Assembly: GCF_020010925.1 (NCBI RefSeq)
Contig: NZ_JAGJBZ010000001.1
Span: 1,984,001 to 2,048,000 of the forward strand
Direction: 5' to 3'
Length of the DNA: 64,000 nt
DNA from: Streptomyces griseiscabiei
GTDB lineage: Bacteria > Actinomycetota > Actinomycetes > Streptomycetales > Streptomycetaceae
In this document: positions 1 through 10,013 of the stretch, piece after piece
How positions within the stretch are numbered: the stretch's first letter is position 1
Layout of the letters: each line of letters opens with the position of its first letter
The notes under the pieces: generated by a model
The model's input: the letters and a program-made list of their open reading frames with translations, nothing else
Told to the model about the DNA's origin: nothing
Databases searched by the model: none
Translations under genes and position numbers: made by a program

Positions 1-99
1 AGTTCGCTCGCATTGGGGATCCGGCGTCACTGCCGACACGGAAAACAACCCTCTTATCGGTCTCCCCAACCAGCACATCGTGGGCTTAACTTATGTGCC

Positions 100-537
100 A
101 TGACCTCCCCCCGCTCCACCTACGGCGGCGGTTACTACTCCGCCTCGTCCTTCGCGGACACCCCGATCTACGACTCACTCGTCGCCGAGCGGGGAACCCC
201 TCAGATCGCCCCGATCCGGGTACCCGCCCAGTACGACACCCCGGGCAGCAACCTGCCCGCGCTCCCGTCGGCGCTGCCCGCGCTGCCGGCCGGCCCCTCC
301 CAGCCGTCCTACGGCTATCCGCAGGCCCAGCAGCCCTCGCCGCTGCAGCAGGCCCCCAACGCGTACATCCCGCAGCAGGCCGGAGGTCCGCGCGGCTACC
401 CGGGCGCCCAGCCGCAGCAGCAACAGCAGCGCCCGATGGCCGGTTACGAGGCCATGCGCCCGGCGGCTCCCCGCCCGGGTCCGGCGGGCCCGTACCCGCA
501 GGACCCGTACAACGGCCAGCAGTACCGGGGGTACTGA
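100..537 (+). CDS. DUF6643 family protein, Pro/Gln-rich
   Basis: A 145-residue protein of unknown function that I recognise as the Streptomyces DUF6643 family. The first 45 residues are fairly complex (Tyr/Ser-rich, then a TPIYDSLVAERGTPQIAPIR stretch). The remainder is low-complexity Pro/Gln/Gly/Ala with a short poly-Gln run and several PY-type tyrosines, so it is probably disordered. There is no signal peptide or membrane segment. The frame is open back to base 13, but the ATG at 100 fits the family N-terminus. A -10-like TAACTT (87-92) lies 7 nt before this ATG and no Shine-Dalgarno is present, so the mRNA is probably leaderless. Confidence 0.75.
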   Translation: MTSPRSTYGGGYYSASSFADTPIYDSLVAERGTPQIAPIRVPAQYDTPGSNLPALPSALPALPAGPSQPSYGYPQAQQPSPLQQAPNAYIPQQAGGPRGYPGAQPQQQQQRPMAGYEAMRPAAPRPGPAGPYPQDPYNGQQYRGY

Positions 538-615
538 GGCGCCGGGCACTGAGACAACCAGAGCATTCGGCATATTTCACCTGGGATTGTCACCGCCTGC
601 TGGCAGGATGAGCCC

Positions 616-1440
616 ATGGGGAATCCGTCACTGCACTCGATCCATGTCCACCCGCTGAAGGCGGCCCGGGGCTTCGCCCTGGACGAGGCCGTCGTGGAGC
701 CCTGGGGGCTGGCGGGCGACCGTCGTTGGGTGCTGGTCGACGGCTCGGGCAAGGTCATCACACAACGTCCGCATCCGCGTATGACGTTGGCCGCCGCGGG
801 GCTACTGCCCGGCGGCGGCCTCTTGCTGTCCGCGGCCGGCCGCGCGCCGCTCCCCGTCCCCGTGCCGGAGCCGACCGGCACGGTCACCGTGGAGATCTGG
901 CGGGACAAGGTGGAGGGGGTCCTCGCGGGCGAGGCGGCGCACGCCTGGTTCAGCGACTTCCTCGGTGTCCCCGTGCGGCTCGTGCACCTCGACGACCCGG
1001 CGACCCGCCGCCCGATCGACCCCGAGTACGCCCGCCCCGGCGAGACCGTCACCTTCGCCGACGGCTATCCGCTGCTGCTCACCACGCTCGCCTCGCTGGA
1101 CGCGCTCAACTCCCTGGTCGCACAGGGCGACCACCCCGAGGAGGGCCCGCTCCCGATGAACCGTTTCCGGCCGAACGTGGTGATCGACGGCACCGACGCC
1201 TGGGCCGAGGACGGCTGGCGGCGCGTCGCGATCGGCGAGGTCGTCCTCCGGGTCGCCAGGATGTGCGGCCGGTGCGTGGTCACCACCACCGACCAGGAGA
1301 CCGCCGCACGCGGCCGTGAGCCGCTGCGCACCCTCGCCCGTCATCGCCGTTTCGGCGACAAACTGGTCTTCGGACAGAACCTCGTTCCGGAATCCCCGGG
1401 CACGGTTCGCGTCGGCGATCCGCTGCGGGTGCTCGAATAG
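616..1440 (+). CDS. MOSC domain-containing protein (YcbX-like)
   Basis: A 274-residue soluble protein with an N-terminal MOSC_N beta-barrel (about residues 3-120) and a C-terminal MOSC domain. The conserved cysteine motif MCGRCVVTT lies at residues 216-224, followed by DQET, as in molybdenum-cofactor sulfurase C-terminal domains, YcbX and mARC. Family members bind Moco or a sulfur carrier in reductase or sulfur-transfer reactions; the substrate here is unknown. No ferredoxin domain is fused, unlike E. coli YcbX. The start is supported by a -10-like CAGGAT (604-609) only 6 nt before the ATG and no ribosome binding site, the leaderless pattern seen repeatedly in this window. Confidence 0.85.
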   Translation: MGNPSLHSIHVHPLKAARGFALDEAVVEPWGLAGDRRWVLVDGSGKVITQRPHPRMTLAAAGLLPGGGLLLSAAGRAPLPVPVPEPTGTVTVEIWRDKVEGVLAGEAAHAWFSDFLGVPVRLVHLDDPATRRPIDPEYARPGETVTFADGYPLLLTTLASLDALNSLVAQGDHPEEGPLPMNRFRPNVVIDGTDAWAEDGWRRVAIGEVVLRVARMCGRCVVTTTDQETAARGREPLRTLARHRRFGDKLVFGQNLVPESPGTVRVGDPLRVLE

Positions 1441-1608
1441 CGCGCCTCGGCGCCTTCACCCCCCTCTCTCTTTGAATATTCAACCTCCTATGATTCCGTC
1501 CGTGCGGGGAACACAGACCTCGGTTCCGGCCGTTGGGCCTTTGTGAGAAGTCCATGAGAAGGCCGGTGGGAGGGTGATGTCACTCTCTCGTAAGGGGGTG
1601 GTGGGGCA

Positions 1609-2232
1609 GTGCGGGCGATCGGCGGGCTACAGGCGTTCGGCGGACTGTGGCGTTGGCGGCACAATCCACTGCGGCGGCCGACCGATCTCGCCGAGGCCTG
1701 GCTGGCGTTCGCGGCCCTCGTCCTGATCCTCGTCGCCGCCCCCCTGATCGGCGCCGCCGCCGGCACCAGCGCCCAGAGCGCCCTGCAGCAGTCCGTGCGC
1801 GACCAGCAGCAGTCCCGGCACCGGGTGACGGCCACCGTCGTCAAGAAGGTCGACGGCTCCCCGCTGGACCCCGATCCGGAGACCGCCACGACCCGCGACC
1901 GCCAGAGCCGGGTGGTCGCCGACTGGACCGGCCCGGACGGCACCGAACGCCAGGGCACGGTCATGGCGAACCTCAAGACCCCCCTGCCCGGCGACCGGTT
2001 CACGCTGTGGACCGACAGCCAGGGCCGCACGGTCGGCCGCCCGCTGGACACCGCCACCGCCACGACCCACGCGGTACTGGCCGGATTCGGCGCCACCGTG
2101 CTCGCCGCCGGGCTCGTCGAGGGCTGCAGACGGCTGATCGTCTGGCACATGATCCGCCGCCGGTACGCCCGCCTGGACCAGGCATGGGACAAGGCGGGGC
2201 CGGACTGGGGCAGGACGGGCACGGGCAGCTGA
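1609..2232 (+). CDS. Rv1733c-like membrane protein
   Basis: A 207-residue protein resembling the Rv1733c family of actinobacterial membrane proteins. It has two transmembrane segments, about residues 29-50 (LAFAALVLILVAAPLIGAAA) and 155-175. They flank a roughly 100-residue loop, probably extracytoplasmic, containing a conserved WTGPDGTERQG segment and a GDRFTLWTD motif. The C-terminus is short and basic. The GTG start is preceded by a purine-rich GGGGGTGGTGGGG tract. The family is of unknown function; Rv1733c is a dormancy-associated antigen in Mycobacterium. No neighbour suggests a pathway. Confidence 0.75.
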   Translation: MRAIGGLQAFGGLWRWRHNPLRRPTDLAEAWLAFAALVLILVAAPLIGAAAGTSAQSALQQSVRDQQQSRHRVTATVVKKVDGSPLDPDPETATTRDRQSRVVADWTGPDGTERQGTVMANLKTPLPGDRFTLWTDSQGRTVGRPLDTATATTHAVLAGFGATVLAAGLVEGCRRLIVWHMIRRRYARLDQAWDKAGPDWGRTGTGS

Positions 2233-2343
2233 CGGCCTTCCCACTCCGGTCAACTCCCCCTGCCCGCGCACGCTACGGTGGACCGACCAGCCGAACTGTT
2301 CGGCATCGACCCGCGTTCCACGAGGTGGGGGCAGAGCAACACC

Positions 2344-4782
2344 ATGGCACAGGGCACGGTCCAGGTGACGCACACCGGTACATCGCGGTGGCGGCGCCGC
2401 ACGGGTGAGTACTCTTCGCTCGCCGCGGCCCTGGAGGCCGCGAGCGACGGCGATGTGCTCATCGTCGCCCCCGGCACGTACCGGGAGAACCTCGTCGTGC
2501 AGCGGGAGGTCACGCTGCGCGGCCCGGAGGGTTCGCCCGGCTCGGTGCGCATCGCGCCCTTGGACGGCGTGCCGCTGACCGTGTCGGCCTCGGCCGTGAT
2601 CCAGGACCTGCATGTGGAGGGCCAGGACACGACCGCGCCCGCGCTGCTCGTCGAGGACGGCACCCCCGAGCTGCTGGACCTGCGGATCGTCACCCGGTCC
2701 GCGGCCGGTATCGAGGTGCGCGGCGGCGCCCGCCCCACGGTCCGGCGCTGCACGGTCGACAACCCGGCCGGCAGCGGTATCGCCGTGGTCGACGGCGGCG
2801 GGGGCGTGTTCGAGGAGTGCGAGGTCGTCGCGGCGGGCCAGGCCGGAGTCGCGGTGCGCGGCGGCGGCCACCCCCGGCTGGAGCGCTGCCGGATCCACCA
2901 CACCTCGGGCTCCGGCCTGACGGCGACCGGCGAGAACTCCGCGCTGGAGGCGGTCGGTTGCGAGGTCTACGAGGTCCGCGGCAGCGGAGTGCAGATCACC
3001 GGGCGGGCCACGGGCCATCTCACCGACTGCGATGTGCACCGCACGACGACCGACGGGGTCACCCTCGACACCGACGCGGTGCTCACCCTCGCCGACTGCC
3101 GCATCCACGACATCCCGGAGAACGCGGTGGACCTCCGCTCGCGCTCCGTCCTCACCCTGACCCGCACCTCGGTACGGCAGTTCGGGCGCAACGGACTGTC
3201 GGTGTGGGACCCGGGCACCCGCGTGGACGCCAACCAGTGCGAGATCTTCGACAGCACCGGCGACTACCCGGCCGTCTGGGTCAGCGACGGCGCGACCGTG
3301 GTACTGGAGTCCTGCCGGGTGCACGACGTGCCGGACGCCCTGTTCGTGCTGGACCGGGGCTCGCGCGCGGACGTCGTCGACAGCGACCTGTCGCAGGTGC
3401 GGAACACGGCGGTGTCGGTGAGCGACGGCGCGACCGCGCAGCTCGACGACTGCCGCATCCGGGACGCCGCGACGGGCGCCTGGTTCCGCGACCACGGCAG
3501 CGGCGGCACCCTCAACAACTGCACGGTGGACGGCACCCAGACCGGCGTGATCGTCACCAAGGGCGCCGACCCGACCATCGAGCGCTGCACGGTCACCTCG
3601 CCCGCCGAGGCCGGCTTCTACGTCTCCGCCGAGGGCCGCGGCAGCTTCCTCAACTGCCGGGTGACGGGCAGCGGAGGGTACGGCTTCCACGTCATCGACG
3701 GCTGCCGGGCGACCCTGCGCAAGTGCCGTACGGAGCGCTGCGCACGCGGTGGCTACGAGTTCGCGGACGGCGGTCCCGGCGCCCCGGGCGGCGGTCCGGT
3801 GGTCGAGGACTGCACCAGCGACGAGAGCGCGGGCGTTCGGCCCCCGGCTCTGCCGGAGACGGCCACGCAGACCACGTCCCGGTCGCCCGGTCTGCTGGGC
3901 TCGATCCCGGGTCAGCGCACCGCCGAACAGCCGCCGGCCGCCGTGCCCGACGCCGAGCCGGAGCAGCCGGCCCGGGCCTCCAAGGCCGTCCTCGGTGAAC
4001 TGGACGCGCTGGTCGGCCTGGACAGCGTCAAGCGCGAGGTCCGCGCCCTGACCGACATGATCGAGGTGGGCCGCCGCCGCCAGCAGGCCGGCCTCAAGGC
4101 GGCCTCGGTGAAACGGCACCTGGTCTTCACCGGCTCACCCGGCACCGGCAAGACGACGGTCGCCCGCCTCTACGGCGAGATCCTGCACTCGCTCGGCGTC
4201 CTGGAGAAGGGGCATCTCGTCGAGGTGTCCCGGGTCGACCTGGTCGGCGAGCACATCGGCTCCACCGCGATCCGCACCCAGGAGGCCTTCGAACGGGCCC
4301 GTGGCGGTGTGCTGTTCATCGACGAGGCGTACGCGCTGTCGCCGGAGGACTCGGGGAGGGACTTCGGCAAGGAGGCCATCGACACCCTGGTGAAGCTGAT
4401 GGAGGACCACCGGGACGCGGTCGTGGTGATCGTCGCGGGCTACACGGCCGAGATGGAGCGCTTCCTCACCGTCAACCCCGGTGTGGCGTCCCGTTTCTCA
4501 CGGACCATCACCTTCGACGACTACGTCCCGGACGAGCTGCTGCGCATCGTGGAGCAGCAGGCCGAGGAGCACGAGTACCGGCTGGCGCCGGGCGCGGGCG
4601 AGGCCCTGCTGGACTACTTCACGGAGTTGCCCAAGGGCCCGGCCTTCGGCAACGGCCGGACCGCGCGGCAGACCTTCGAGGCGATGGTCGAGCGGCACGC
4701 GAGCCGGGTGGCCCACGTGGACGAACCGGACACGGACGCCCTGACGTTGCTCTACGCGGAGGACCTGCCGCAGCTGCCGTAG
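2344..4782 (+). CDS. Beta-helix repeat / CbxX-EccA-type AAA+ ATPase fusion
   Basis: An 812-residue two-part protein. Residues about 20-500 are a right-handed parallel beta-helix built from many 22-24-residue turns, recognisable from repeated ECEVV, CRIHD, CTVD and SGATV patterns; it begins with a periplasmic-copper-binding/NosD-like segment containing VAPGTYREN. After a Pro-rich linker (about 505-545) comes one AAA+ module of the CbxX/CfxQ/EccA type: Walker [10 protein letters not shown] (597-605), Walker B LFIDEA (DE at 660-661), sensor-1-like VIVAGY, and arginine-finger region NPGVASRF. No signal peptide is visible, so it is probably cytosolic. An upstream in-frame start at 2278 is possible, but 2344 fits the domain start. 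An intrinsic terminator-like hairpin follows the stop. Confidence 0.88.
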   Translation: MAQGTVQVTHTGTSRWRRRTGEYSSLAAALEAASDGDVLIVAPGTYRENLVVQREVTLRGPEGSPGSVRIAPLDGVPLTVSASAVIQDLHVEGQDTTAPALLVEDGTPELLDLRIVTRSAAGIEVRGGARPTVRRCTVDNPAGSGIAVVDGGGGVFEECEVVAAGQAGVAVRGGGHPRLERCRIHHTSGSGLTATGENSALEAVGCEVYEVRGSGVQITGRATGHLTDCDVHRTTTDGVTLDTDAVLTLADCRIHDIPENAVDLRSRSVLTLTRTSVRQFGRNGLSVWDPGTRVDANQCEIFDSTGDYPAVWVSDGATVVLESCRVHDVPDALFVLDRGSRADVVDSDLSQVRNTAVSVSDGATAQLDDCRIRDAATGAWFRDHGSGGTLNNCTVDGTQTGVIVTKGADPTIERCTVTSPAEAGFYVSAEGRGSFLNCRVTGSGGYGFHVIDGCRATLRKCRTERCARGGYEFADGGPGAPGGGPVVEDCTSDESAGVRPPALPETATQTTSRSPGLLGSIPGQRTAEQPPAAVPDAEPEQPARASKAVLGELDALVGLDSVKREVRALTDMIEVGRRRQQAGLKAASVKRHLVFTGSPGTGKTTVARLYGEILHSLGVLEKGHLVEVSRVDLVGEHIGSTAIRTQEAFERARGGVLFIDEAYALSPEDSGRDFGKEAIDTLVKLMEDHRDAVVVIVAGYTAEMERFLTVNPGVASRFSRTITFDDYVPDELLRIVEQQAEEHEYRLAPGAGEALLDYFTELPKGPAFGNGRTARQTFEAMVERHASRVAHVDEPDTDALTLLYAEDLPQLP

Positions 4783-4802
4783 CGGATGTCGCTGGGGTTT
4801 GC

Positions 4803-4829
4803 CCCCGGGGGTGGACCCCACCCCCGGGG
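4803..4829. terminator. Perfect 12-bp stem hairpin
   Basis: CCCCGGGGGTGG and CCACCCCCGGGG are exact complements separated by the loop ACC. The hairpin begins 20 nt after the AAA+ gene stop and ends about 40 nt before the next start. There is no U-tract, as is usual for Streptomyces terminators. It probably ends the AAA+ transcript, although it could also lie in the leader of the next gene. Confidence 0.6.
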
Positions 4830-4870
4830 TACGGTCGGCCGGATGGGACCGGAGCGATCCGGCGGACAGC

Positions 4871-6385
4871 ATGATCCTCATGAGAAACCGCACCCGACGA
4901 AACCTGCTCCTGGCCCTCTCCGTCTCGGTCACCGCGAGCGCGCTGACGGCCGTCACCGGCCCGGCCTCCGCCGCCGCGGCTCCCGCCTCCTCCCTCGCCT
5001 GGCGGCCCTGCGAACGGCCCGACGGCCCCGACGGGCAGGAGTGCGCGGACCTGCCCGTACCCCTGGACCACCGGGACCCCGACGGCCCGCGACTCAGCCT
5101 CGCCGTCTCCCGGTTACGCAGCGAGAACCCCGAGGCCCGGCGCGGCACCCTGCTGGTGATCCCGGGCGGCCCCGGCGGCTCCGGCGTCAGGCGGCTGACC
5201 CAGCAGGGAGACGCGCTGCGCGCGGAACTCGGTGGCACGTACGACATCGTCACCCTGGACCCGCGCGGCACCGGCGGCAGCACCCGGGCGAGGTGCGGTC
5301 TCTCCGCCGACGACCGGCACCTGGTGACCCTGCGGTCCTGGCCCGCGGCCGACGGCGGCATCGACGCGAACGTGGCCCGGTCCCGGCGTATCGCCGAGGC
5401 CTGCGCGAAGAACGGGGGCGCGGTGCTGCGCAGCCTCACCACCGCCAACGAGGTCCGGGACATCGACCTCTTCCGGCAGGCGCTCGGCGAGGAACGGCTG
5501 TCGGCGTACGCGGTGTCGTACGGGACGTATGTGGGCGCCGGCTACGCGCAGAAGTACCCGGAGCGGACCGACCGCCTGGTGCTGGACAGCAATGACGACC
5601 CGAATCCCCGGCGGGTCGCGCGGGGCTGGCTGGCGAACATGGCACGGGGCGCGGAGGACCGGTTCCCGGACTTCGCGGCCTTCGCCGCCGACCCCGCCCA
5701 GGAGCCGACGGGTCTGCGGCTCGCCGAACGGCCCGAGGACGTAAGGCCGTTGTTCCTGTCGCTGGCGGCCGAGCTGGACCGTGCGCCCAGGAGGACCACC
5801 ACCGACGGCGTTCCCCTGACCGGCAACCGGCTGCGGCAGGCGATGCAGACCGCCCTGTACACCGACGACTCGTTCGACGAACTGGCCCGGCTCGTACGGC
5901 AGGTGATGGACCCGAGGGCGACACCGGTGCTCCCGCCCGATGTGGCCGGACCGCTGAGCGACGAGGAGGCGACGGTGGCCATGGCGGTGGTCTGCAACGA
6001 CGTGCGCTGGCCGGTGTCCGTGGGTGCGCACCGGCGGGCGGTGGCCGACAGCCGGGTCCGGCACCCGCTCACGGCCGGGATGCCGGTGAACATCACGGCG
6101 TGTTCGTTCTGGAAGGACGGGCCGGTGGAGGAGCCGGCCCGGATCACCGACCGGGGGCCGTCCAACATCCTCATGGTCCAGAACCGGCGGGACCCGGCCA
6201 CCCCCTACTCCGGTGCCCTGAACCTGCGGGCCGCGCTGGGCGACCGGGCCCGGCTCGTCACGGTGGAGAGCGGCGGCCACGGCGCGTACCTGGCCAACGG
6301 CAACGCGTGCGGCGACCGGGCGGTGACGGCCTTCCTCCGCACGGGCCAGCGGCCGGAGCGGGATGTCTCCTGCCCGGACGACTGA
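4871..6385 (+). CDS. Secreted alpha/beta hydrolase, tripeptidyl aminopeptidase (SlpD/E, TAP) type
   Basis: A 504-residue exported serine hydrolase. The N-terminus has a basic segment (MRNRTRR), a hydrophobic core and an Ala-rich AXA cleavage region ending near residue 36, a Sec-type signal peptide. The family's PGGPGGSG oxyanion motif lies near residue 100. The nucleophile is Ser216 in AVSYGT, and Asp441 (RRDPATP) and His470 (GGHGAYL) complete the triad. The C-terminal TAP-like domain is present. Streptomyces relatives release tripeptides or process extracellular proteins. ATGs at 4871 and 4880 are both plausible starts. It is a single gene, convergent with the membrane lipase-like gene that follows. 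Confidence 0.87.
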   Translation: MILMRNRTRRNLLLALSVSVTASALTAVTGPASAAAAPASSLAWRPCERPDGPDGQECADLPVPLDHRDPDGPRLSLAVSRLRSENPEARRGTLLVIPGGPGGSGVRRLTQQGDALRAELGGTYDIVTLDPRGTGGSTRARCGLSADDRHLVTLRSWPAADGGIDANVARSRRIAEACAKNGGAVLRSLTTANEVRDIDLFRQALGEERLSAYAVSYGTYVGAGYAQKYPERTDRLVLDSNDDPNPRRVARGWLANMARGAEDRFPDFAAFAADPAQEPTGLRLAERPEDVRPLFLSLAAELDRAPRRTTTDGVPLTGNRLRQAMQTALYTDDSFDELARLVRQVMDPRATPVLPPDVAGPLSDEEATVAMAVVCNDVRWPVSVGAHRRAVADSRVRHPLTAGMPVNITACSFWKDGPVEEPARITDRGPSNILMVQNRRDPATPYSGALNLRAALGDRARLVTVESGGHGAYLANGNACGDRAVTAFLRTGQRPERDVSCPDD

Positions 6386-6411
6386 CCCGGGACGCGGGCG
6401 GGCCCGGGGCC

Positions 6412-6439
6412 ACGGGTGCCGGGGCTACGGGTGCCGGGG
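6412..6439. repeat. 15-bp tandem duplication
   Basis: ACGGGTGCCGGGG occurs at 6412-6424 and 6427-6439, with the single stop codon of the minus-strand lipase-like gene (6425-6427) between them. The duplication adds a second copy of the Pro-Arg-His-Pro C-terminal coding sequence beyond the stop. It is probably a replication-slippage product. Confidence 0.6.
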
Positions 6440-8860
6440 TTTCGGGAGCTCCGGGCCGATGCGGGCGAGCAGTTCCCGGCGCTCGTGGGCGAAGGCGGGG
6501 TCCGCCTGGTAGTCGGAGTGGCCGAGGATCGGGGCGGGCAGCGGGTGGGCGCCGGTACGGCCGTAGGCGAGCGGGTCCGTGAAGGGCTCGGCGTCGACCT
6601 GCGGCCCGTGCCGGCCCGTCAGCCGTACGGGGCCGCCGATGGGGTCGGTGAGGCGGTACAGGTTGCGCCAGCAGTCGACCTCGCGGTGCAGGGAGGCGAG
6701 CGGTTCGGGGCCGAAGTGGGCGGGGAACCAGCGGCCGTAGAGCCGTTCCAGCGGTGAGCCGTAGGTGAGCAGCGCGACCCGTCTGCGCACGGACGGGGTC
6801 AGCTGCCAGGCTGCGGCCGCCGCGAGGACGCTGCCCTGGGAGTGCCCGGAGATGACGAGCCGGCCGCCCGTGGTGCGGGTCCAGGTCGCCATCCGCCAGG
6901 TCAGGTCGGGCACGGCCCGCTCGGCGTAGCAGGGCGGGGCGAACGGATGTGCGGCGCGGGGCCAGAACGTGCCCACGTCCCAGAGGATGCCGATCGTGCG
7001 GCGGGCGGAGGCGTCCTTGTAGGCCCGGCGTCCCCAGGTGACGAACAGCAGGAAGCCCACGCCGATCAACCAGGACCCCAGTGCCTGGGCGGTCTGGGCG
7101 GCGCCCGCGACGAAGTCGGCCGAGCCGTGCGCCGCCCGCGCCGGGCTCTCGCGTGTCACGAGGGCGCCGGTCAGGGCTCCGGCGCCGAGCAGCAGGGTCG
7201 CCGTGGAGAGGACGCCGACGATCCGGGGCGCCCGGTCGGTGAGCGCGGCCATGGCCCGGGTGCGGGCGATCCGGCGCGTACGGCCGGCGTCCTGGGACTC
7301 CCGCTCCTCCCCCGGTCCCTTCTCCGTCGGCCGCGGCTCCGTCACGTCGTACTCCTGTTCCACCGCCGTGGTCTCCGCCCGGCGCAGGACCCAGGTGCGG
7401 CGGGCGAGCCAGCCGAGGAGGACGAGGACCACCAGGAGGAGGGGCGGGATGACGGAGGCCTGCCAGGTGAGGAGGACCGGTGGGCCGGGCAGGGCGTCGG
7501 TGGTGCCGCCCAGCCAGTCGGCGACGCGTTGGGCGACTCCGGCGGACATCACCCCGCCCAGGGCGCAGGCGAGCATGGCGACGGCGGGGCCGGCCAGACC
7601 GTACATGGCGGTGCGCGGATCGGGACGGGAGCGGTACAGCGTGTGGGCGACCACGCCGAGCGCGACGACCAGCAGGCTCTGGACCAGGGTGATGCCGCCG
7701 AAGGCCAGGTCGCCCGGCAGCCTCCCCGCCGACCGCCAGCCGGGGCGTGACCACCCGGCGTACACCACGGCCAGGACGAGCACGGCGATCGAGCAGGCGG
7801 GCAGCCAGCGGACCAGTCGCTCGTCCAGGGCCCTGTCCAGACGGCGCTCGCTGCGGCCCCGGCGGCAGACCACCCACACGACGACGGCGGCGAGCACCGC
7901 GAGGGACGTGTTCAGCAGCCAGCCCAGCAGTTCCAGCAGGGCGGGGCCGCCCGCCCTGCGGTCCTGGCGGGCCGCGGAGGTGCCGACGCCCGCCGCCACG
8001 GTCAGGAGACCGGCCGCCGCGTGGGCGGCCCGCAGCCTGGCCACCAGACGGCGCCCGTACCAGAAGCCGGGCCGGCCGAGGGCGACCCGGGCCGTGTCCT
8101 CGACGTCGGGGGCGGCACGGGGCCCCCTCCGGCCGTCGGGGCGGTCGTCGTCGTGGTCCATGGGGCGCTGGGACTCGTACTCGCTCCAGGTGCGGTGGGA
8201 GAGGTACCACAGGAGCCCGGTCAGCGCGGTGGGCACCAGGGCCGCGAGGCCGAGGCGGCGGCCGGGCTGGCTCCACCAGCCGTCGTCGGAGACGGCCGGG
8301 GAGAGGAAACCGAGCCAGGTGTGCGCCTGGGCGCACGCACGTGCGCCCGCGCACTGCCAGGCGGCCAGGTCGAGGGCCACCTCACAGGCCGCCGCGACGA
8401 GCAGCACGGTCAGGGTCAGCCCGGCCAGCCGGACGAGGAGGCCGTAGAGGCGTACCGTCCGCCGGCGGTCGCGGGTACTGGGGCGCATCCAGTGGGCGAG
8501 GTTGACGACCATGAACGGCAGCAGCAACAGCCACAGGGCGCGGGAGCCGTTTCCGGACGTGAGGTTGCACCACACATAGGCCTCGGGGACGGGCTCGCCC
8601 CGGTGGTCGGCGGGACGTTTCTCCGCGTCGGCGTCGTCGATCCGCCGGAACACGGCGGCCGTGTCGTCACCGGTGATCCGGACCGTGCGGGGGTCGTCCA
8701 GCATGCGCTCGGGGGTGGTGCCGCCGACACCGTGGACGAGGAGTTCCAGGGCGGTGCCGTCCGGGGTGGGCCGGTCGGATTCCGGCTGATCTTGCGCCTC
8801 GACGGGCTGCGGATGTTCCCTGGGTTCCGTATGTGTCGTATGTTCCCTCGCACGATCCAC
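6425..8860 (-). CDS. Polytopic membrane protein with alpha/beta-hydrolase (lipase-like) domain
   Basis: An 811-residue protein. It opens with a charged, His/Glu/Pro-rich disordered N-terminus, then a LELLVHGVGGTTPE segment (hydrolase oxyanion-type HGVGG, about residues 38-51). Roughly 8-10 transmembrane helices follow, interrupted by Arg/Glu-rich loops. The C-terminal region has the nucleophile elbow GHSQGS with Ser674, and a final HSDY segment that could supply the His. The arrangement suggests a hydrolase fold whose first and last parts are separated by a large membrane insert. Substrate is unknown. The GTG start is preceded by GGGGGAAG. Confidence 0.72.
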   Translation of the reverse strand: MDRAREHTTHTEPREHPQPVEAQDQPESDRPTPDGTALELLVHGVGGTTPERMLDDPRTVRITGDDTAAVFRRIDDADAEKRPADHRGEPVPEAYVWCNLTSGNGSRALWLLLLPFMVVNLAHWMRPSTRDRRRTVRLYGLLVRLAGLTLTVLLVAAACEVALDLAAWQCAGARACAQAHTWLGFLSPAVSDDGWWSQPGRRLGLAALVPTALTGLLWYLSHRTWSEYESQRPMDHDDDRPDGRRGPRAAPDVEDTARVALGRPGFWYGRRLVARLRAAHAAAGLLTVAAGVGTSAARQDRRAGGPALLELLGWLLNTSLAVLAAVVVWVVCRRGRSERRLDRALDERLVRWLPACSIAVLVLAVVYAGWSRPGWRSAGRLPGDLAFGGITLVQSLLVVALGVVAHTLYRSRPDPRTAMYGLAGPAVAMLACALGGVMSAGVAQRVADWLGGTTDALPGPPVLLTWQASVIPPLLLVVLVLLGWLARRTWVLRRAETTAVEQEYDVTEPRPTEKGPGEERESQDAGRTRRIARTRAMAALTDRAPRIVGVLSTATLLLGAGALTGALVTRESPARAAHGSADFVAGAAQTAQALGSWLIGVGFLLFVTWGRRAYKDASARRTIGILWDVGTFWPRAAHPFAPPCYAERAVPDLTWRMATWTRTTGGRLVISGHSQGSVLAAAAAWQLTPSVRRRVALLTYGSPLERLYGRWFPAHFGPEPLASLHREVDCWRNLYRLTDPIGGPVRLTGRHGPQVDAEPFTDPLAYGRTGAHPLPAPILGHSDYQADPAFAHERRELLARIGPELPKPRHP

Positions 8861-9152
8861 TGTTCCGCTTCCCCCGTGATGCGCCGCAAGTCAGGTGTGA
8901 TGTGCAGGCACTGATGATCGCCGCTGAGCGGGCCCCGTACACCTGTGGTCACCGAATCTCCCCGATCCGTGTGATAGTGGCGGGCGCGAGGAACGGAGCG
9001 TGACGTGCACGTGACTGTGCAAGCAGTGGCGTCACCCGAGGTGGGGCGTGCGAATATGGGACGTCCTCGGGACCGGGGACGGGGGAATGTCCTCGTCGGA
9101 GGGGGTAGGGAAGGCGTGTCGGGTGTGATGGGGCGAGAGGACCGGAGCGGGC

Positions 9153-9989
9153 GTGAGTGAGAACCAGAACCTCCTCGCGGAGCAGCGCCGGGCCCTGATC
9201 CTCGACGAGGTACGACGGCGGGGCGGGGTCCGGGTCAACGAGCTGACCCGCCGGCTCGGCGTGTCGGACATGACGGTGCGCCGTGATCTGGACGCGCTCG
9301 CCCGCCAGGGCGCGGTGGAGAAGGTGCACGGCGGCGCGGTGCCGGTGGCCGAGGCGAGCACCCACGAGCCGGGCTTCGAGGCGAAGTCCGGGCTGGAGCT
9401 GAGCGCCAAGGAGGACATCGCGCGAGCCGCCGCGGAGCTGGTCGCCCCGGGGTCGGCGATCGCGCTGTCCGGCGGTACGACGACCTACGCGCTGGCGCAC
9501 CGGCTGGTGGACGTGGCGGATCTGACCGTGGTCACCAACTCGGTGCGGGTCGCCGATGTCTTCCACGCCGCCCAGCGCACGACCGGCCCCCGGCAGGGGG
9601 CGGCGACCGTGGTGCTCACGGGTGGCGTGCGCACGCCGTCCGACTCCCTGGTGGGGCCGGTCGCCGATCAGGCGATCGCGGCGCTCCACTTCGATGTGCT
9701 CTTCCTCGGGGTCCACGGCATATCGGTCGAGGCGGGGCTGTCGACGCCGAATCTGGCGGAGGCCGAGACGAACCGGCGGCTCGTGCAGTCGGCCCGGCGG
9801 GTCGTCGTGGTGGCGGACCACACCAAGTGGGGCACGGTGGGGCTGAGTTCGTTCGCCGCGCTGGAGCAGGTGGACACCCTGGTGACCGACGCGGGGCTGG
9901 CCGCGCAGGCGCGGGCCGAGATCTCCGAGCATCTGCGGCGGTTGGTGGTGGCCGGGGAGGACTTCGACGACGGTTCCTCGGACGAGTGA
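9153..9989 (+). CDS. DeoR/GlpR-family transcriptional regulator
   Basis: A 278-residue repressor-type regulator. The N-terminal DeoR winged helix-turn-helix has its recognition region at about residues 28-49 (VNELTRRLGVSDMTVRRDLDAL). The C-terminal sugar-phosphate sensor domain has the GGTTT phosphate-binding loop (107-111) and a late DHTKWG motif. A roughly 10-residue insertion (QRTTGPRQGA) sits in the sensor domain. The GTG at 9153 follows a GGAGCGG-type ribosome binding site. No catabolic operon is adjacent (cds1 is convergent downstream), so its target is probably elsewhere. Confidence 0.9.
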   Translation: MSENQNLLAEQRRALILDEVRRRGGVRVNELTRRLGVSDMTVRRDLDALARQGAVEKVHGGAVPVAEASTHEPGFEAKSGLELSAKEDIARAAAELVAPGSAIALSGGTTTYALAHRLVDVADLTVVTNSVRVADVFHAAQRTTGPRQGAATVVLTGGVRTPSDSLVGPVADQAIAALHFDVLFLGVHGISVEAGLSTPNLAEAETNRRLVQSARRVVVVADHTKWGTVGLSSFAALEQVDTLVTDAGLAAQARAEISEHLRRLVVAGEDFDDGSSDE

Positions 9990-10013
9990 GCGCCGTGGTG
10001 CCGTGAGGGGCCC

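Noticed and set aside
1627..4119. Very long minus-strand open frame opposite the Rv1733c-like and beta-helix/AAA+ genes
   Set aside because: It is an antisense shadow created by high GC3. It is Arg/Gly/Ala/Pro/His-rich without domains, and the plus-strand proteins are clearly real.
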